Made by a program: the position numbers and the translations under genes. From Marinobacter salexigens (GTDB lineage Bacteria; Pseudomonadota; Gammaproteobacteria; Pseudomonadales; Oleiphilaceae), in the NCBI RefSeq assembly GCF_018860765.1, contig NZ_JAHKPV010000017.1, positions 124,001 to 188,000 of the forward strand: 64,000 bases of DNA. The letters are read 5' to 3'. Positions 9,047 through 17,682 of the stretch are shown here, in pieces. The notes under the pieces are model-generated. The model saw only the letters and a list, made by a program, of their open reading frames with translations. It was not told the DNA's origin and made no database searches. How positions within the stretch are numbered: position 1 is the stretch's first letter; the number at the start of each line of letters is the position of its first letter.

Positions 9047-10015
9047 TCAATAACGCAGTAGCGCTGAACCCCAAGTAAACCCACCTCCAAACGCTTCAAG
9101 CAGAAGAACTTCATTGCGTTGGATACGCCCGTCTCTTACTGCAGCATCCAACGCAAGAGGAATGGAAGCGGCCGAGGTATTGCCGTGCTGGTTAACCGTA
9201 ACGACCACCTGATCCATGGACATGTTCAGTTTTTTTGCTGTGGCGGAAATAATCCGAAGGTTGGCTTGGTGGGGCACCAGCCAGTCAATATCAGACTTTT
9301 TCATATGGTTGGCAGTAAGGGTCTCGTCCACAATCTTACCCAGAGTATTCACGGCAACCTTAAAGACTTCGTTACCTTTCATTTCGACGAAGGCCAGCCC
9401 GGCTTTTACCTGATCGTAGCCATCGGCAATACCGCAGGGAACATGGAGAAGTTTTTCGTACCGGCCGTCTGCATGAATGTGCGTGGATAGAATACCAGTC
9501 TCTTCATGGGCCTCAAGAATCACCGCGCCCGCGCCATCCCCGAAAAGCACGCAGGTACCGCGGTCTGACCAGTCTAAGATTCGTGAGAAAACTTCTGCTC
9601 CGATAACCAGCGCTTTTTTGCTGCTTCCGGTTTTTATGAACTTGTCGGCAACCGAGAGAGCGTAGACAAAGCCACTGCATACGGCCTGTATGTCGAAAGC
9701 AGGGCAGCCACGTATGCCCAGCCTAGCTTGCAGAATACAGGCAGAACTCGGGAAAATCTTGTCCGGGGTCGAAGTGGCAAAAATGATCAGATCAATATCG
9801 CTGGCGTCGATTCCAGCTGCTTCAATTGCATTGAGGGCCGCCTGTTCGGCTAGGTCTACCGTTGTTTGGCCTTCAACAGCAATATGCCGTTGCTCAATAC
9901 CGGTGCGTTCACGGATCCACTTGTCCGTGGTATCAACCATTTTTTCGAGGTCTTTATTGGTAACAATGTTCTCTGGCAAGTAGGAGCCAGTGCCGGCAAT
10001 GCGTGCAAAGGTCAT
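9047..10015 (-). CDS. fabH: Beta-ketoacyl-ACP synthase III
   Basis: The 322-aa thiolase-fold enzyme condenses acetyl-CoA with malonyl-ACP to start fatty acid synthesis. The catalytic triad is visible: Cys113 (QAVCSGF), His near 249 (LVPHQAN) and Asn near 279 (QHGNTSAAS), as is the C-terminal GGGFTWGS motif. The frame is open further upstream to 10102, but the family start is [14 protein letters not shown] at 10015, which gives the normal length. It stands alone here, away from a fab cluster, so it could be a second paralogue that uses other acyl-CoA primers. Confidence 0.92.
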   Translation of the reverse strand: MTFARIAGTGSYLPENIVTNKDLEKMVDTTDKWIRERTGIEQRHIAVEGQTTVDLAEQAALNAIEAAGIDASDIDLIIFATSTPDKIFPSSACILQARLGIRGCPAFDIQAVCSGFVYALSVADKFIKTGSSKKALVIGAEVFSRILDWSDRGTCVLFGDGAGAVILEAHEETGILSTHIHADGRYEKLLHVPCGIADGYDQVKAGLAFVEMKGNEVFKVAVNTLGKIVDETLTANHMKKSDIDWLVPHQANLRIISATAKKLNMSMDQVVVTVNQHGNTSAASIPLALDAAVRDGRIQRNEVLLLEAFGGGFTWGSALLRY

Positions 10016-10193
10016 TCGCGAAAATCCCAGGGTGTATCCGATTAGGGAGCCTGACGTATTTACAGTGACCTCTTTATGGCCAGAGGCACGGAACACGCTC
10101 AAAACGCTCCTTGGCTTTCGAACATGCTATACCTCTGAACCTTTGTCTGTTATTAGCGGTTTGTCAAAGACACCTGTAAAAATCGCTGAGGCG

Positions 10194-11159
10194 CTACTCG
10201 ATAAAGTTTGCCTGGCTAGCAACTAGCGGCGAGAGTTCAATGTTCCAATGCGCCATCCCGCTTTTGCTGTATACATAATGCCCACTCAGAGACTTAATCT
10301 GCGGTATACGGTCTGGCTGTATGCCGTTAAGTATCAGTGAGGCCAAACGGGCACCGGTAAAACCTTCCTGATACGCGGAAATCGTAAAACCGCCCAAAGC
10401 TTCCTTCGCCCCGATGCTGATGTCCCAAAATGAAAAAATCGGAACCGGTGAACTGAGATGGGCCTGATTTATGAGCTCTTTGGGTTGAACGTAATTATTC
10501 CCAGTGTCTCGAATCGTATGATGAGTGCCTATGATTATGGCATCGTACTTGGTATATGCATTTTCAGCAGTGCTTAACCAAGTGTCTTTATCGTTGGTCT
10601 GAACAATATCAACCCGAGAGCCGTAGATCTCCGCCCGACGTTTGTCCCCAAAGTAGTCATTGACCGCATTGCGCATGGTAATCGAATCATCCATCAGGAT
10701 TAAAAAGTTTTCCCTCTGCCGGAGAACTTTGCGTAAATGCCGGATGCTCTGTTCGAAAAACGGACGTTCCAGAACCCCGGTAACCAAGGGGTGTTCCAGA
10801 GTAGGATGTTGATCAGGAGTGCCATTTACACCAAAAAACACAACCGGAATGTTCTGATCAACCAGATGTTGTGCCATCAGTGAAAAGGCATTGTCATCAC
10901 CAAGGATGGCAACATCCGGTTTGATTTCAGCTACCGAATTTTGGATGCTTGCTGCCTTCTGTGGCCACTCCGATTTTGGTAGGCGCTTGGTGTCGAGAGC
11001 CAAAACATGGATATCATGTTCTGCTCCCAGTACTGATTCGATAGCAACCAGATAGTCTGCATCCCACTTATATTCTTTGTGATAACTTTCGATGACGACG
11101 ACGGTCTTGCTAAAACACAACGGACTTACGAGTAGTAAGACTAGAATGAGCAGACGCAT
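10194..11159 (-). CDS. Periplasmic substrate-binding protein, ABC_sub_bind-like
   Basis: The 321-aa protein starts with a signal peptide (MRLLILVLLLVSPLCFS) and then shows two Rossmann-like lobes typical of the ABC_sub_bind family (VVVIESYHKEYKWD near residue 21; IKPDVAILGDDNAF near 80; PVVFFGVNG near 106; GGFTISAYQEG near 270). Such proteins bind small ligands for ABC importers or act as ligand sensors for kinases. No permease or ATPase is adjacent, which favours a sensor role or an orphan. AAGGAA precedes the ATG. Confidence 0.75.
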   Translation of the reverse strand: MRLLILVLLLVSPLCFSKTVVVIESYHKEYKWDADYLVAIESVLGAEHDIHVLALDTKRLPKSEWPQKAASIQNSVAEIKPDVAILGDDNAFSLMAQHLVDQNIPVVFFGVNGTPDQHPTLEHPLVTGVLERPFFEQSIRHLRKVLRQRENFLILMDDSITMRNAVNDYFGDKRRAEIYGSRVDIVQTNDKDTWLSTAENAYTKYDAIIIGTHHTIRDTGNNYVQPKELINQAHLSSPVPIFSFWDISIGAKEALGGFTISAYQEGFTGARLASLILNGIQPDRIPQIKSLSGHYVYSKSGMAHWNIELSPLVASQANFIE

Positions 11160-11284
11160 ATGATTTCCTTATTTTTGTTTAAGTATGGAGAGGGCATTCG
11201 GCCCCTGCGCCTAGCAGCAATAAACGCACCAGACCTTTAACTGACTGTTTATTTTGGTTTTATTTTTTTTCTACAATTAGGTTG

Positions 11285-11354
11285 TCCGGATAGCCAGACA
11301 TACATGTTTGTTTTTCCGGACAGCAAGGTGTAACTGACCTGTTTTCCGGACAGC
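11285..11354. repeat. Three TCCGGAYAGC direct repeats at exact 30-bp spacing
   Basis: The decamer TCCGGATAGC (11285-11294) and two copies of TCCGGACAGC (11315-11324, 11345-11354) start exactly 30 bp apart. The last two share the longer core TTTTCCGGACAGC. They lie in the promoter region before the nitronate monooxygenase gene. Spacing of about three helical turns puts all copies on one face of the DNA, as expected for cooperative regulator binding. The binding protein is unknown. Confidence 0.6.
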
Positions 11355-11391
11355 CTGTGGTGTATAGGTTGCATCCGGCAAGGAGACCTTT

Positions 11392-12450
11392 GTGAATACT
11401 CGCGAAAAATTATTGAAGCAATTAGGTATTACCTACCCGATTATTCAAGCGCCAATGGCTGGCGTATCCACACCTGAACTCGCTGCGTCCGTTACCAACT
11501 CAGGTGGTCTGGGCTCTCTCGGAATAGGTGCCAGTACACCTGCTCAAGCTCGATCAATGATAGAGCAGACTCGGGCTCTGACCTCCGGGTCCTTCAATGT
11601 GAATGTGTTTTGCCATCAGTCTGCGCAGCGTGATGCAGAAATAGAGGAGAACTGGGTGCGGTATCTGGCGCCTTTGTTTGCCAAGGCGGGTATAGAGCCA
11701 CCAGACACACTCAGTGAAATCTACACATCATTTGTTGGGGATAACGAAACACTCGACCTACTGCTTGAACTGAAACCTGCAGTTGTCAGTTTTCACTTTG
11801 GTCTACCATCGGCTGCATGCATTGCTGCGCTGAAACGGGCGGGGATATATACCATGACAACAGCTACGAGCCCGTCGGAAGCTGCGAAGATTGAGGCCGC
11901 TGGGATTGATGCGATTGTGGCACAGGGTATTGAAGCGGGTGGGCACAGAGGAATTTTTAACCCTGACGCGACAGATGAAGGCCTGAGCACTTTGGCTCTT
12001 GTGCGGCTGTTATTTCAGCAAACAACCCTGCCGATTATCGCAGCTGGTGGAATAATGAATGGTTTCGAGGTGAAAGCCGCGTTGGCATCAGGTGCGGCTG
12101 CCGTACAACTCGGTACCGCATTTGTACTGTGCCCAGAGTCTGCGGCAAATGAAGGGTATCGGGTGGCGCTGAAAAGCGAGAGAGCCGCAGAAACACGATT
12201 AACGAAAGTGCTCTCTGGCAGGCCTGCGCGAGGAATCGTTAATCGGCTTATTTCGTTTGGTGAAGCCAAAGGTAGCCCACCGCCTGCAGACTATCCCGTG
12301 GCGTACGATGCAGCCAAGCGTCTAAACGGGGCAGCCTCCAAGCTTGGAAATCACGAATTCGCTGCGCACTGGGCCGGACAAGGCGCACCTTTGGCGCGGG
12401 AGTTACCGGCGGCGGATTTGATGGCATTGATTCTGGCGGAGAGCGAATGA
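11392..12450 (+). CDS. Nitronate monooxygenase (2-nitropropane dioxygenase family)
   Basis: The 352-aa FMN-dependent TIM-barrel protein has the family landmarks YPIIQAPMAGVSTPELA near residue 15, the catalytic-His segment EAGGHRG near 183, and phosphate-binding loops LPIIAAGGI and ASGAAAVQLGTAF. The reaction is oxidation of alkyl nitronates with O2 to carbonyl compound and nitrite, usually a detoxification. The start is GTG with AAGGAG 6 nt upstream. The upstream region holds three 30-bp-spaced repeats, probably its operator. Confidence 0.85.
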   Translation: MNTREKLLKQLGITYPIIQAPMAGVSTPELAASVTNSGGLGSLGIGASTPAQARSMIEQTRALTSGSFNVNVFCHQSAQRDAEIEENWVRYLAPLFAKAGIEPPDTLSEIYTSFVGDNETLDLLLELKPAVVSFHFGLPSAACIAALKRAGIYTMTTATSPSEAAKIEAAGIDAIVAQGIEAGGHRGIFNPDATDEGLSTLALVRLLFQQTTLPIIAAGGIMNGFEVKAALASGAAAVQLGTAFVLCPESAANEGYRVALKSERAAETRLTKVLSGRPARGIVNRLISFGEAKGSPPPADYPVAYDAAKRLNGAASKLGNHEFAAHWAGQGAPLARELPAADLMALILAESE

Positions 12451-12545
12451 TACCCAATCGATAGGTCAGCAACACATAACAGTCATAAAGTTTACGTGGG
12501 GCTGTTCTGGGGCAGACTTTCTGTAGTGAAGAGTAGAAAAGCAAA

Positions 12546-12561
12546 GGCGCCCTAGGGCGCC
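12546..12561 (-). terminator. Intrinsic terminator of gabT
   Basis: A perfect 16-bp palindrome GGCGCCCTAGGGCGCC lies 20 bp beyond the gabT stop and is followed on the minus strand by TTTGCTTTTCT. This fits a rho-independent terminator for gabT. It may also stop transcription arriving from the converging monooxygenase gene. Confidence 0.65.
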
Positions 12562-12580
12562 AAATGTGCACTCAGCTGGA

Positions 12581-13891
12581 TTAACAGCTGCTTCCGCTAA
12601 GGGCGGAAAAGCATGCATCGAGACTGTCCATACTCTCATCAATCAATGCATCGCTGATCGTTAGGGCGGGCAGAAAACGAATCACGTTGCTACGAATGCC
12701 ACAGGACAGCAGAATTACACCTGCTTTGGCGGCCTCGGAAACGACGGCTGCGGTCAGTTCCGGGTCGGGCCGATTAACATCGCCGTCAACCACCAGCTCC
12801 ATAGCGATCATGGCACCCAGATTGCGCACATCTCCGATTCGTTGTGGGTAGCGTGATTGCAACTGCCGGAGACGCCCAGTGAGCCTTTCGCCAACCTGCA
12901 AAGCACGCTCACAGAGTTGTTCTTCCTCGATAATATCCAGCACAACAAGCGCAGCTGCGCAGCCGATTGGGGAACCACCGTAAGTACCGCCAAGGCCGCC
13001 CGGCGCAGGCTGGTCCATAATTTCAGCCTTGCCCACTACGGCAGCGATCGGGAAGCCACCGGCAATGCCCTTGGCCATGGTCATCAGATCCGGCTCAACA
13101 TTGGCGTATTCGATGGCAAACATCTTGCCAGTGCGGCCAAAACCGGTTTGGATTTCATCGACAATCAGCAAAATACCGTGTTCATCACAACGCTGGCGCA
13201 AGGCTTGAAGGAATTCGGCGGGAGCGTGGTAGAAGCCACCTTCACCCTGTACAGGCTCGATAATAATCGCGGCGACCCGGTTCGGCTCGATTTCGCACAC
13301 GAACAAATCGTCAAGAGCTCGCAAAGACTCTTCAACCGATACACCGTGATACATATTAGGGAAGGGCGCGTGGTAGATCTCGCCGGGGAAAGGCCCAAAC
13401 CCAACTTTGTAAGGTTTAACTTTACCTGTCAGCCCCATTGCCAGATTGGTACGGCCATGAAAACCGCCCTTAAAGGCAATGACGCCTGGGCGCCCTGTGT
13501 AAGAACGTGCAATTTTTACACAATTTTCAACAGCTTCAGCGCCAGTCGTTACGAAAATGCTTTTCTTTGGTGTATTGCCCGGCGCTATGGCATTGAGTTT
13601 TTCGGCTAGCTCGACTGCAGATTCATAGGGTGTGACCATCAAGCAGGTATGGCTAAAGCGCTCTAACTGCGCTTGCACAGCAGCCTGAATGCGTGGGTGG
13701 CTATGGCCCGTATTGTTAACGGCAATGCCAGCGCCCAGATCGATAAACCGGTTGCCTTCTAGATCCCATATTTCAGCATTGAGTGCTTTGTCTACGTATA
13801 TCGGGTGCAATGCGCCCTGACCTCGAGCCATGGCTGCGGCGCGACGGTTATGCAGAGATTCATTTGTCAAGGCTGTTGTCTCCTGGTTCAT
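12581..13891 (-). CDS. gabT: 4-aminobutyrate aminotransferase
   Basis: The class III PLP aminotransferase (436 aa) moves the amino group of 4-aminobutyrate to 2-oxoglutarate. The Asp of VDEIQTGFGRTG and the PLP lysine of MAKGIAGGFP are present, as are VTTGAEAVENC and the C-terminal SNVIRFLPALTI. The start ATG at 13891 has AAGGAG 9 nt upstream; the frame upstream to 14035 is not coding-like. No succinate semialdehyde dehydrogenase follows. A divergent LysR gene about 200 bp upstream is the likely regulator. 5-Aminovalerate is an alternative substrate for this family. Confidence 0.88.
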   Translation of the reverse strand: MNQETTALTNESLHNRRAAAMARGQGALHPIYVDKALNAEIWDLEGNRFIDLGAGIAVNNTGHSHPRIQAAVQAQLERFSHTCLMVTPYESAVELAEKLNAIAPGNTPKKSIFVTTGAEAVENCVKIARSYTGRPGVIAFKGGFHGRTNLAMGLTGKVKPYKVGFGPFPGEIYHAPFPNMYHGVSVEESLRALDDLFVCEIEPNRVAAIIIEPVQGEGGFYHAPAEFLQALRQRCDEHGILLIVDEIQTGFGRTGKMFAIEYANVEPDLMTMAKGIAGGFPIAAVVGKAEIMDQPAPGGLGGTYGGSPIGCAAALVVLDIIEEEQLCERALQVGERLTGRLRQLQSRYPQRIGDVRNLGAMIAMELVVDGDVNRPDPELTAAVVSEAAKAGVILLSCGIRSNVIRFLPALTISDALIDESMDSLDACFSALSGSSC

Positions 13892-14090
13892 GACTGTTTT
13901 CTCCTTAACTGTGGGGCGCGTCAGTGAATGCCGCCAAGAGGCGTATCTTCGCCCGGTTTGATGACTACGGTGAAACCCGCAGCCAAAGTTGACGCAACTT
14001 TCTGGGTGATCATGGCAATAGGATAGTAAGACCAAGTATTTGTGTGATAAACATGAGTGATCAGGCGCATACGTTGAGAGCGATCGAACA

Positions 14091-15008
14091 ATGAAAAAAG
14101 ATCTGAAAGTCAGGCTCGGGCAAGTAGGAGATTACGAGATACGCCTGCTCAAAGTGTTTGAAGCTGTGGTTGAGAGTGGTGGGTTTTCAGCAGCAGAGGG
14201 AGAGTTGAATATTGGCCGTTCAACAATCAGCACGCACATTGCAAATCTTGAAGACCGGTTGAATCTCAAACTTTGTTTTCGCGGGCGTAGCGGTTTTTCT
14301 CTTACAGAAGAGGGCGCCGAAGTTTACGAGTTGATGAAGACACTGCTCTCGGCCCTTGAGGGTTTTCGCTCAGGCGTAAACGCCCTGCATGTAAGTCTCA
14401 CCGGTGAACTGCGTATTATCGCTAGCGACACCATTTGTATGGATGCGCAAGCCGGGCTCCCGGAAGCGATTGCCCGATTTTCCCAAGCCGCCCCCGACGT
14501 TAATGTGCTGCTGGATGTAAAGTCCCTCAGCGACATCGAGCGAATGGTCTTGAACGATGAAGCGGATATTGGCCTTATTCCCCAGCACCGTCAGCTTTCC
14601 GGGCTGGATTACCGTCCTCTCTATGTCGATGACTGCCACCTCTACTGCAGCCGCACACACCCGCTTTACAATGCAAAATCATCGTCTCAATTGCTAGATC
14701 AGGTGCTCTCCAGCAAAGTTGTTCATGCAGGCATTCACACTAGTCCGGAAGTTGGAGCCCAACTAGCCGATATGAACAAAGCGGCGATTTCCTATTTCTA
14801 TGAAGCGCGACTTGCGATGATACTGTCTGGCGCATACATCGGGTTCATGCCAAACACCTACGTTCAACGTTACGTTGATGAAGGCGATTTACGCGCCCTA
14901 ATGCCAGAAACCAAGCACTACTCATTAGAAATCTGCACGATTACACGCACATACGGCAGGTCGAAAAGAGCGCGGGAGCTTTTTCTAGAGCTCTGGGCAA
15001 CGGTTTAA
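14091..15008 (+). CDS. LysR family regulator divergent from gabT
   Basis: This is a 305-aa LysR-type regulator. The winged helix is at about residues 15-75 ([36 protein letters not shown]) and the effector-binding domain follows from about 95. Its head-to-head position with gabT across a 199-bp gap suggests control of gabT and itself. The ligand is not evident. Confidence 0.85.
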   Translation: MKKDLKVRLGQVGDYEIRLLKVFEAVVESGGFSAAEGELNIGRSTISTHIANLEDRLNLKLCFRGRSGFSLTEEGAEVYELMKTLLSALEGFRSGVNALHVSLTGELRIIASDTICMDAQAGLPEAIARFSQAAPDVNVLLDVKSLSDIERMVLNDEADIGLIPQHRQLSGLDYRPLYVDDCHLYCSRTHPLYNAKSSSQLLDQVLSSKVVHAGIHTSPEVGAQLADMNKAAISYFYEARLAMILSGAYIGFMPNTYVQRYVDEGDLRALMPETKHYSLEICTITRTYGRSKRARELFLELWATV

Positions 15009-15023
15009 CTCAAAACAAGGCTA

Positions 15024-16226
15024 TCAGGCCAGCCATTCCAGTATTTGGTCGTGCACCACCTTGTTGTCTAGCAACTCCATATGATTCAGCTTTTCGAACA
15101 CTCGACAATCTTCCGGACGAATGTGTAACCTTCTCAGATCGTCAGCATGGTGCCCCTTGGCGCTGTCCAAGCGAACCAGAAGGTCACCCACCATCGTGCT
15201 GGGTATGGTGGATACATGCTTACCCACGGTTGCGGCTATAAAATAGTGTCGCGTGCCTTCATGCAGTGGAACGGGTTTACGATAGTCCGGGTGGAAATCA
15301 TCTTGATCTATGCCTTGCCAATCATCGTCAAGCAAATTGCCATGCCGAAGATCCTTGATGCCAGCGCTGGTGTGCTGAGCTAGCGCAAATGGACTTGCAT
15401 ATCGGAACTTCTTCATAACGAAGGTCAACAGGTTTCCGGCTTTGGCCAAGGCCGCGCCGTGGTGGGGTGAACCAAGGTAAAGCGCATTTTTTAATAGCCT
15501 AGTCCAAGGCAGTTCAAGCTCACGGCCGTACCAGCAAGCGCTGCGGATAACCAGTCCACCCATGCTATGACCAATTAGAGTAAGTTCTTCAACTTCTACG
15601 GGCCACGCCTCAACTAAATCCTTAAGTTGTTTCGCTAACTCCCTGCCATTGCTTGAAATATGTCTTCCAGTATTGTAGTTCAGATATAGGGGCGCGTAAC
15701 CCTGAGCACGCTGTAATTCTGTACCCAGATCAGCCTCGTTATGGCCTTTCCAATACTCATGTGAGAGGCACAAGCCATGAATCAACACGAGGATTCGTGG
15801 GCTAGCATCCGGAACCACAGAGCTCAGGTTTGCGGACTTAGGCAGCACTCTTTCGCCGTTGCTGTTCCGGAAATTCATGGTAATCGCAAGAGGATTACTA
15901 CTGGCTTCCAAATGGTCTCCGCACACCCCGTTTAGCGCAGCGACTACTTTCACGTTTTGTGGCAAGTGCGAAGACTCGTCGCCCATGGAAAATCTGTCGA
16001 GAGACGTGTGCAAGCCTCGCTGAAGTGCAGAGGTAGTTGATTGAATCATTCTGTAGGTTCGGCCTTGCCGCTCTTCAGGAGGTAAACCCGCAATATCACG
16101 CAGTCGGTTCAGTGGGTTAGCGTCTCTCGCAACCGTGCGGTGCATCGTTTCCGTAATGTCGGTAACGCCACTGGTAAGGTCCAAAAGTAGTTGCACTGAA
16201 CCATGCAAGGTTTTGATCGATACCAT
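15024..16226 (-). CDS. Alpha/beta hydrolase, lipase/PGAP1-like
   Basis: The 400-aa protein has an N-terminal helical region without a signal peptide (about 1-115), then an alpha/beta-hydrolase core: oxyanion strand ILVLIHGLC, nucleophile elbow GHSMGG with the catalytic Ser, an acidic segment VRLDSAKGH and the late His in KLNHMELLDN. It resembles PGAP1/GPI-deacylase-like lipases and probably hydrolyses an ester. The 3' end converges on the LysR gene. The substrate is not predictable. Confidence 0.75.
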   Translation of the reverse strand: MVSIKTLHGSVQLLLDLTSGVTDITETMHRTVARDANPLNRLRDIAGLPPEERQGRTYRMIQSTTSALQRGLHTSLDRFSMGDESSHLPQNVKVVAALNGVCGDHLEASSNPLAITMNFRNSNGERVLPKSANLSSVVPDASPRILVLIHGLCLSHEYWKGHNEADLGTELQRAQGYAPLYLNYNTGRHISSNGRELAKQLKDLVEAWPVEVEELTLIGHSMGGLVIRSACWYGRELELPWTRLLKNALYLGSPHHGAALAKAGNLLTFVMKKFRYASPFALAQHTSAGIKDLRHGNLLDDDWQGIDQDDFHPDYRKPVPLHEGTRHYFIAATVGKHVSTIPSTMVGDLLVRLDSAKGHHADDLRRLHIRPEDCRVFEKLNHMELLDNKVVHDQILEWLA

Positions 16227-16407
16227 TTTGCTGTGCTCCAGAGGTTCATTCAGAACGTGCTGATCAAACTATACAACCACTATCCAACGAATGACGGCCT
16301 TTGCACATGGCTTGTTTTAACGCAGGAGCGGTCATTTCGGTATGACGCCTATAAACCTGCCGCGATACTGAAACGCACTACTCAGAACACTCTAGCTCAT
16401 TCTCTGT

Positions 16408-16453
16408 TATAATTGATCACAACGCAGTATATTGTTCATATGTGAACGTGATC
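16408..16453 (+). promoter_or_regulatory. Promoter and nested operator of the Xre-RES pair
   Basis: A TATAAT -10 box lies at 16408-16413. Just downstream are two nested inverted repeats: outer arms GATCAC (16415-16420) and GTGATC (16448-16453), inner arms GTTCA (16434-16438) and TGAAC (16443-16447) around TATG. Type II antitoxins normally repress their own operon through palindromes placed like this. No clear -35 was found. Confidence 0.55.
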
Positions 16454-16470
16454 TTTGCAGGTGGTGAGCC

Positions 16471-16875
16471 ATGACAGCTGTAATTGAGCGAAAAAACACA
16501 GAGAGTGACCGCGAGGCCGAAAAGGGGCGCGTTGCGCTGAAAGGCTTCTTTCGGATAACGGAAGAGTGGGGGTGTAGTGCTGAGGAACGAAGCAAGCTGC
16601 TAGGTGGGCCATCGAGAACAACGCTGTATAACTACTCCAAATTGAACCCAACTAAGCTTTCGAACGACACCATGGAGCGCATCAGCTATATCCTTGGGAT
16701 TTATAAAGCGTTGCAGGTACTTTACCCGACTCATGAGCGTGCAAACCGCAGAATTCGCCTGAAAACATCGGAAATCCCCTTCTGCGGTAAGTCTGCGATG
16801 GAGTTCATGACTCAAGGTTCCATGATGAACCTGATGATGACCCGCCAGTATTTTGATGCCAAGCGGGGGTGGTGA
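16471..16875 (+). CDS. MbcA/ParS/Xre-type antitoxin (DUF2384)
   Basis: The 134-aa protein has an N-terminal Xre-like helix-turn-helix (SKLLGGPSRTTLYNYSK) and a C-terminal toxin-binding DUF2384 region ending MEFMTQGSMMNLMMTRQYFDAKRGW, where the C-terminal helix plugs the RES toxin active site in this family. It precedes and overlaps the RES toxin gene (TGATG). It should neutralise the toxin and autoregulate the operon through the upstream palindromes. Confidence 0.88.
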   Translation: MTAVIERKNTESDREAEKGRVALKGFFRITEEWGCSAEERSKLLGGPSRTTLYNYSKLNPTKLSNDTMERISYILGIYKALQVLYPTHERANRRIRLKTSEIPFCGKSAMEFMTQGSMMNLMMTRQYFDAKRGW

Positions 16876-17588
16876 TGTTTTCCACCCCACCGCTGCACCT
16901 CCCCGAGTGGCAAACCTACCGAATCATCCCCAGCCACTATCCTCCCATAGACCTTTTCGAACGCATCTACGAGCCAGATGAATTTGAGTTGGCCTTCGAA
17001 ATTGAAAGCATGACTAACCCCCGGTTACGGGACGAAGCAGGGGATATCCATCTGGTGCAACCCTGCGACCGAATCAGCGGGCCTGGCAGCTCGCCGGTGA
17101 TGGCATCGTTTACGCATCTGGGCTTTGGAAGCCGCTTTGCCGACCGGAATTTCGGAGTTTATTACGCTGCTAATTCTTTGGAAGTTGCTATTCGCGAGAC
17201 CGTGTTTCACAAAGAACGCGAGCTATCTGCCGCCAACGAAGACTCCATAGAACTCACCATGAGAGCCTACATTGGTTCTGTAGTGATGAGGATGCACGAC
17301 ATCCGTGGTCCCGAGTTCAAAGATCTGCATAATCCCGATGTGGATGATTATGCCTTAAGCCAGAAGTTTGCGAACCGATGGCGTAATAAAGGATCAAACG
17401 GGCTGCTATATAACAGCGTTCGGCACCCGGGCGGTGAGTGTATAGCAGCGTTTAAACCAAAAGCAGTGTCCATACCCATGCAGGGGCCTCATCTGAAATA
17501 CTTTTGGGATGGCGGCAAGCGGCGTATTACGCACTGGGCGGAGATAGGAGAGGCGCATTCCCTTACTGGTAACGCCAGCTGTGGATGA
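16875..17588 (+). CDS. RES domain toxin (NAD-degrading type)
   Basis: The 237-aa RES-fold protein shows the conserved Arg (YRIIPSHYPP), Tyr/Glu (YYAANSLEVAIRET) and Ser (NSVRHPGGECIAAF) of the NAD+-binding pocket. RES toxins deplete NAD+ and stop growth. The start is placed at the ATG at 16875, overlapping the antitoxin stop, with a G-rich ribosome site (GGGGGTGG); two in-frame GTG codons lie just upstream. The length is about 40-60 aa above the shortest RES toxins, with extra sequence at both ends. Confidence 0.86.
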   Translation: MFSTPPLHLPEWQTYRIIPSHYPPIDLFERIYEPDEFELAFEIESMTNPRLRDEAGDIHLVQPCDRISGPGSSPVMASFTHLGFGSRFADRNFGVYYAANSLEVAIRETVFHKERELSAANEDSIELTMRAYIGSVVMRMHDIRGPEFKDLHNPDVDDYALSQKFANRWRNKGSNGLLYNSVRHPGGECIAAFKPKAVSIPMQGPHLKYFWDGGKRRITHWAEIGEAHSLTGNASCG

Positions 17589-17612
17589 GCGAAGCCTAGG
17601 GTGACATTTATC

Positions 17613-17640
17613 AAAAAAGCACCGGGTAAGAACCCGGTGC
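17613..17640 (-). terminator. Intrinsic terminator of tctCBA
   Basis: The 9-bp stem GCACCGGGT/ACCCGGTGC with a 4-nt loop (17619-17640) is followed on the minus strand by TTTTTT (17618 down to 17613). It lies 43 bp past the tctA stop and matches a rho-independent terminator; the RES gene ends on its other side. Confidence 0.8.
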
Positions 17641-17682
17641 AAAACTGACAAGTGATCGCTGAGAAAGAAAGCGCAATATCGC

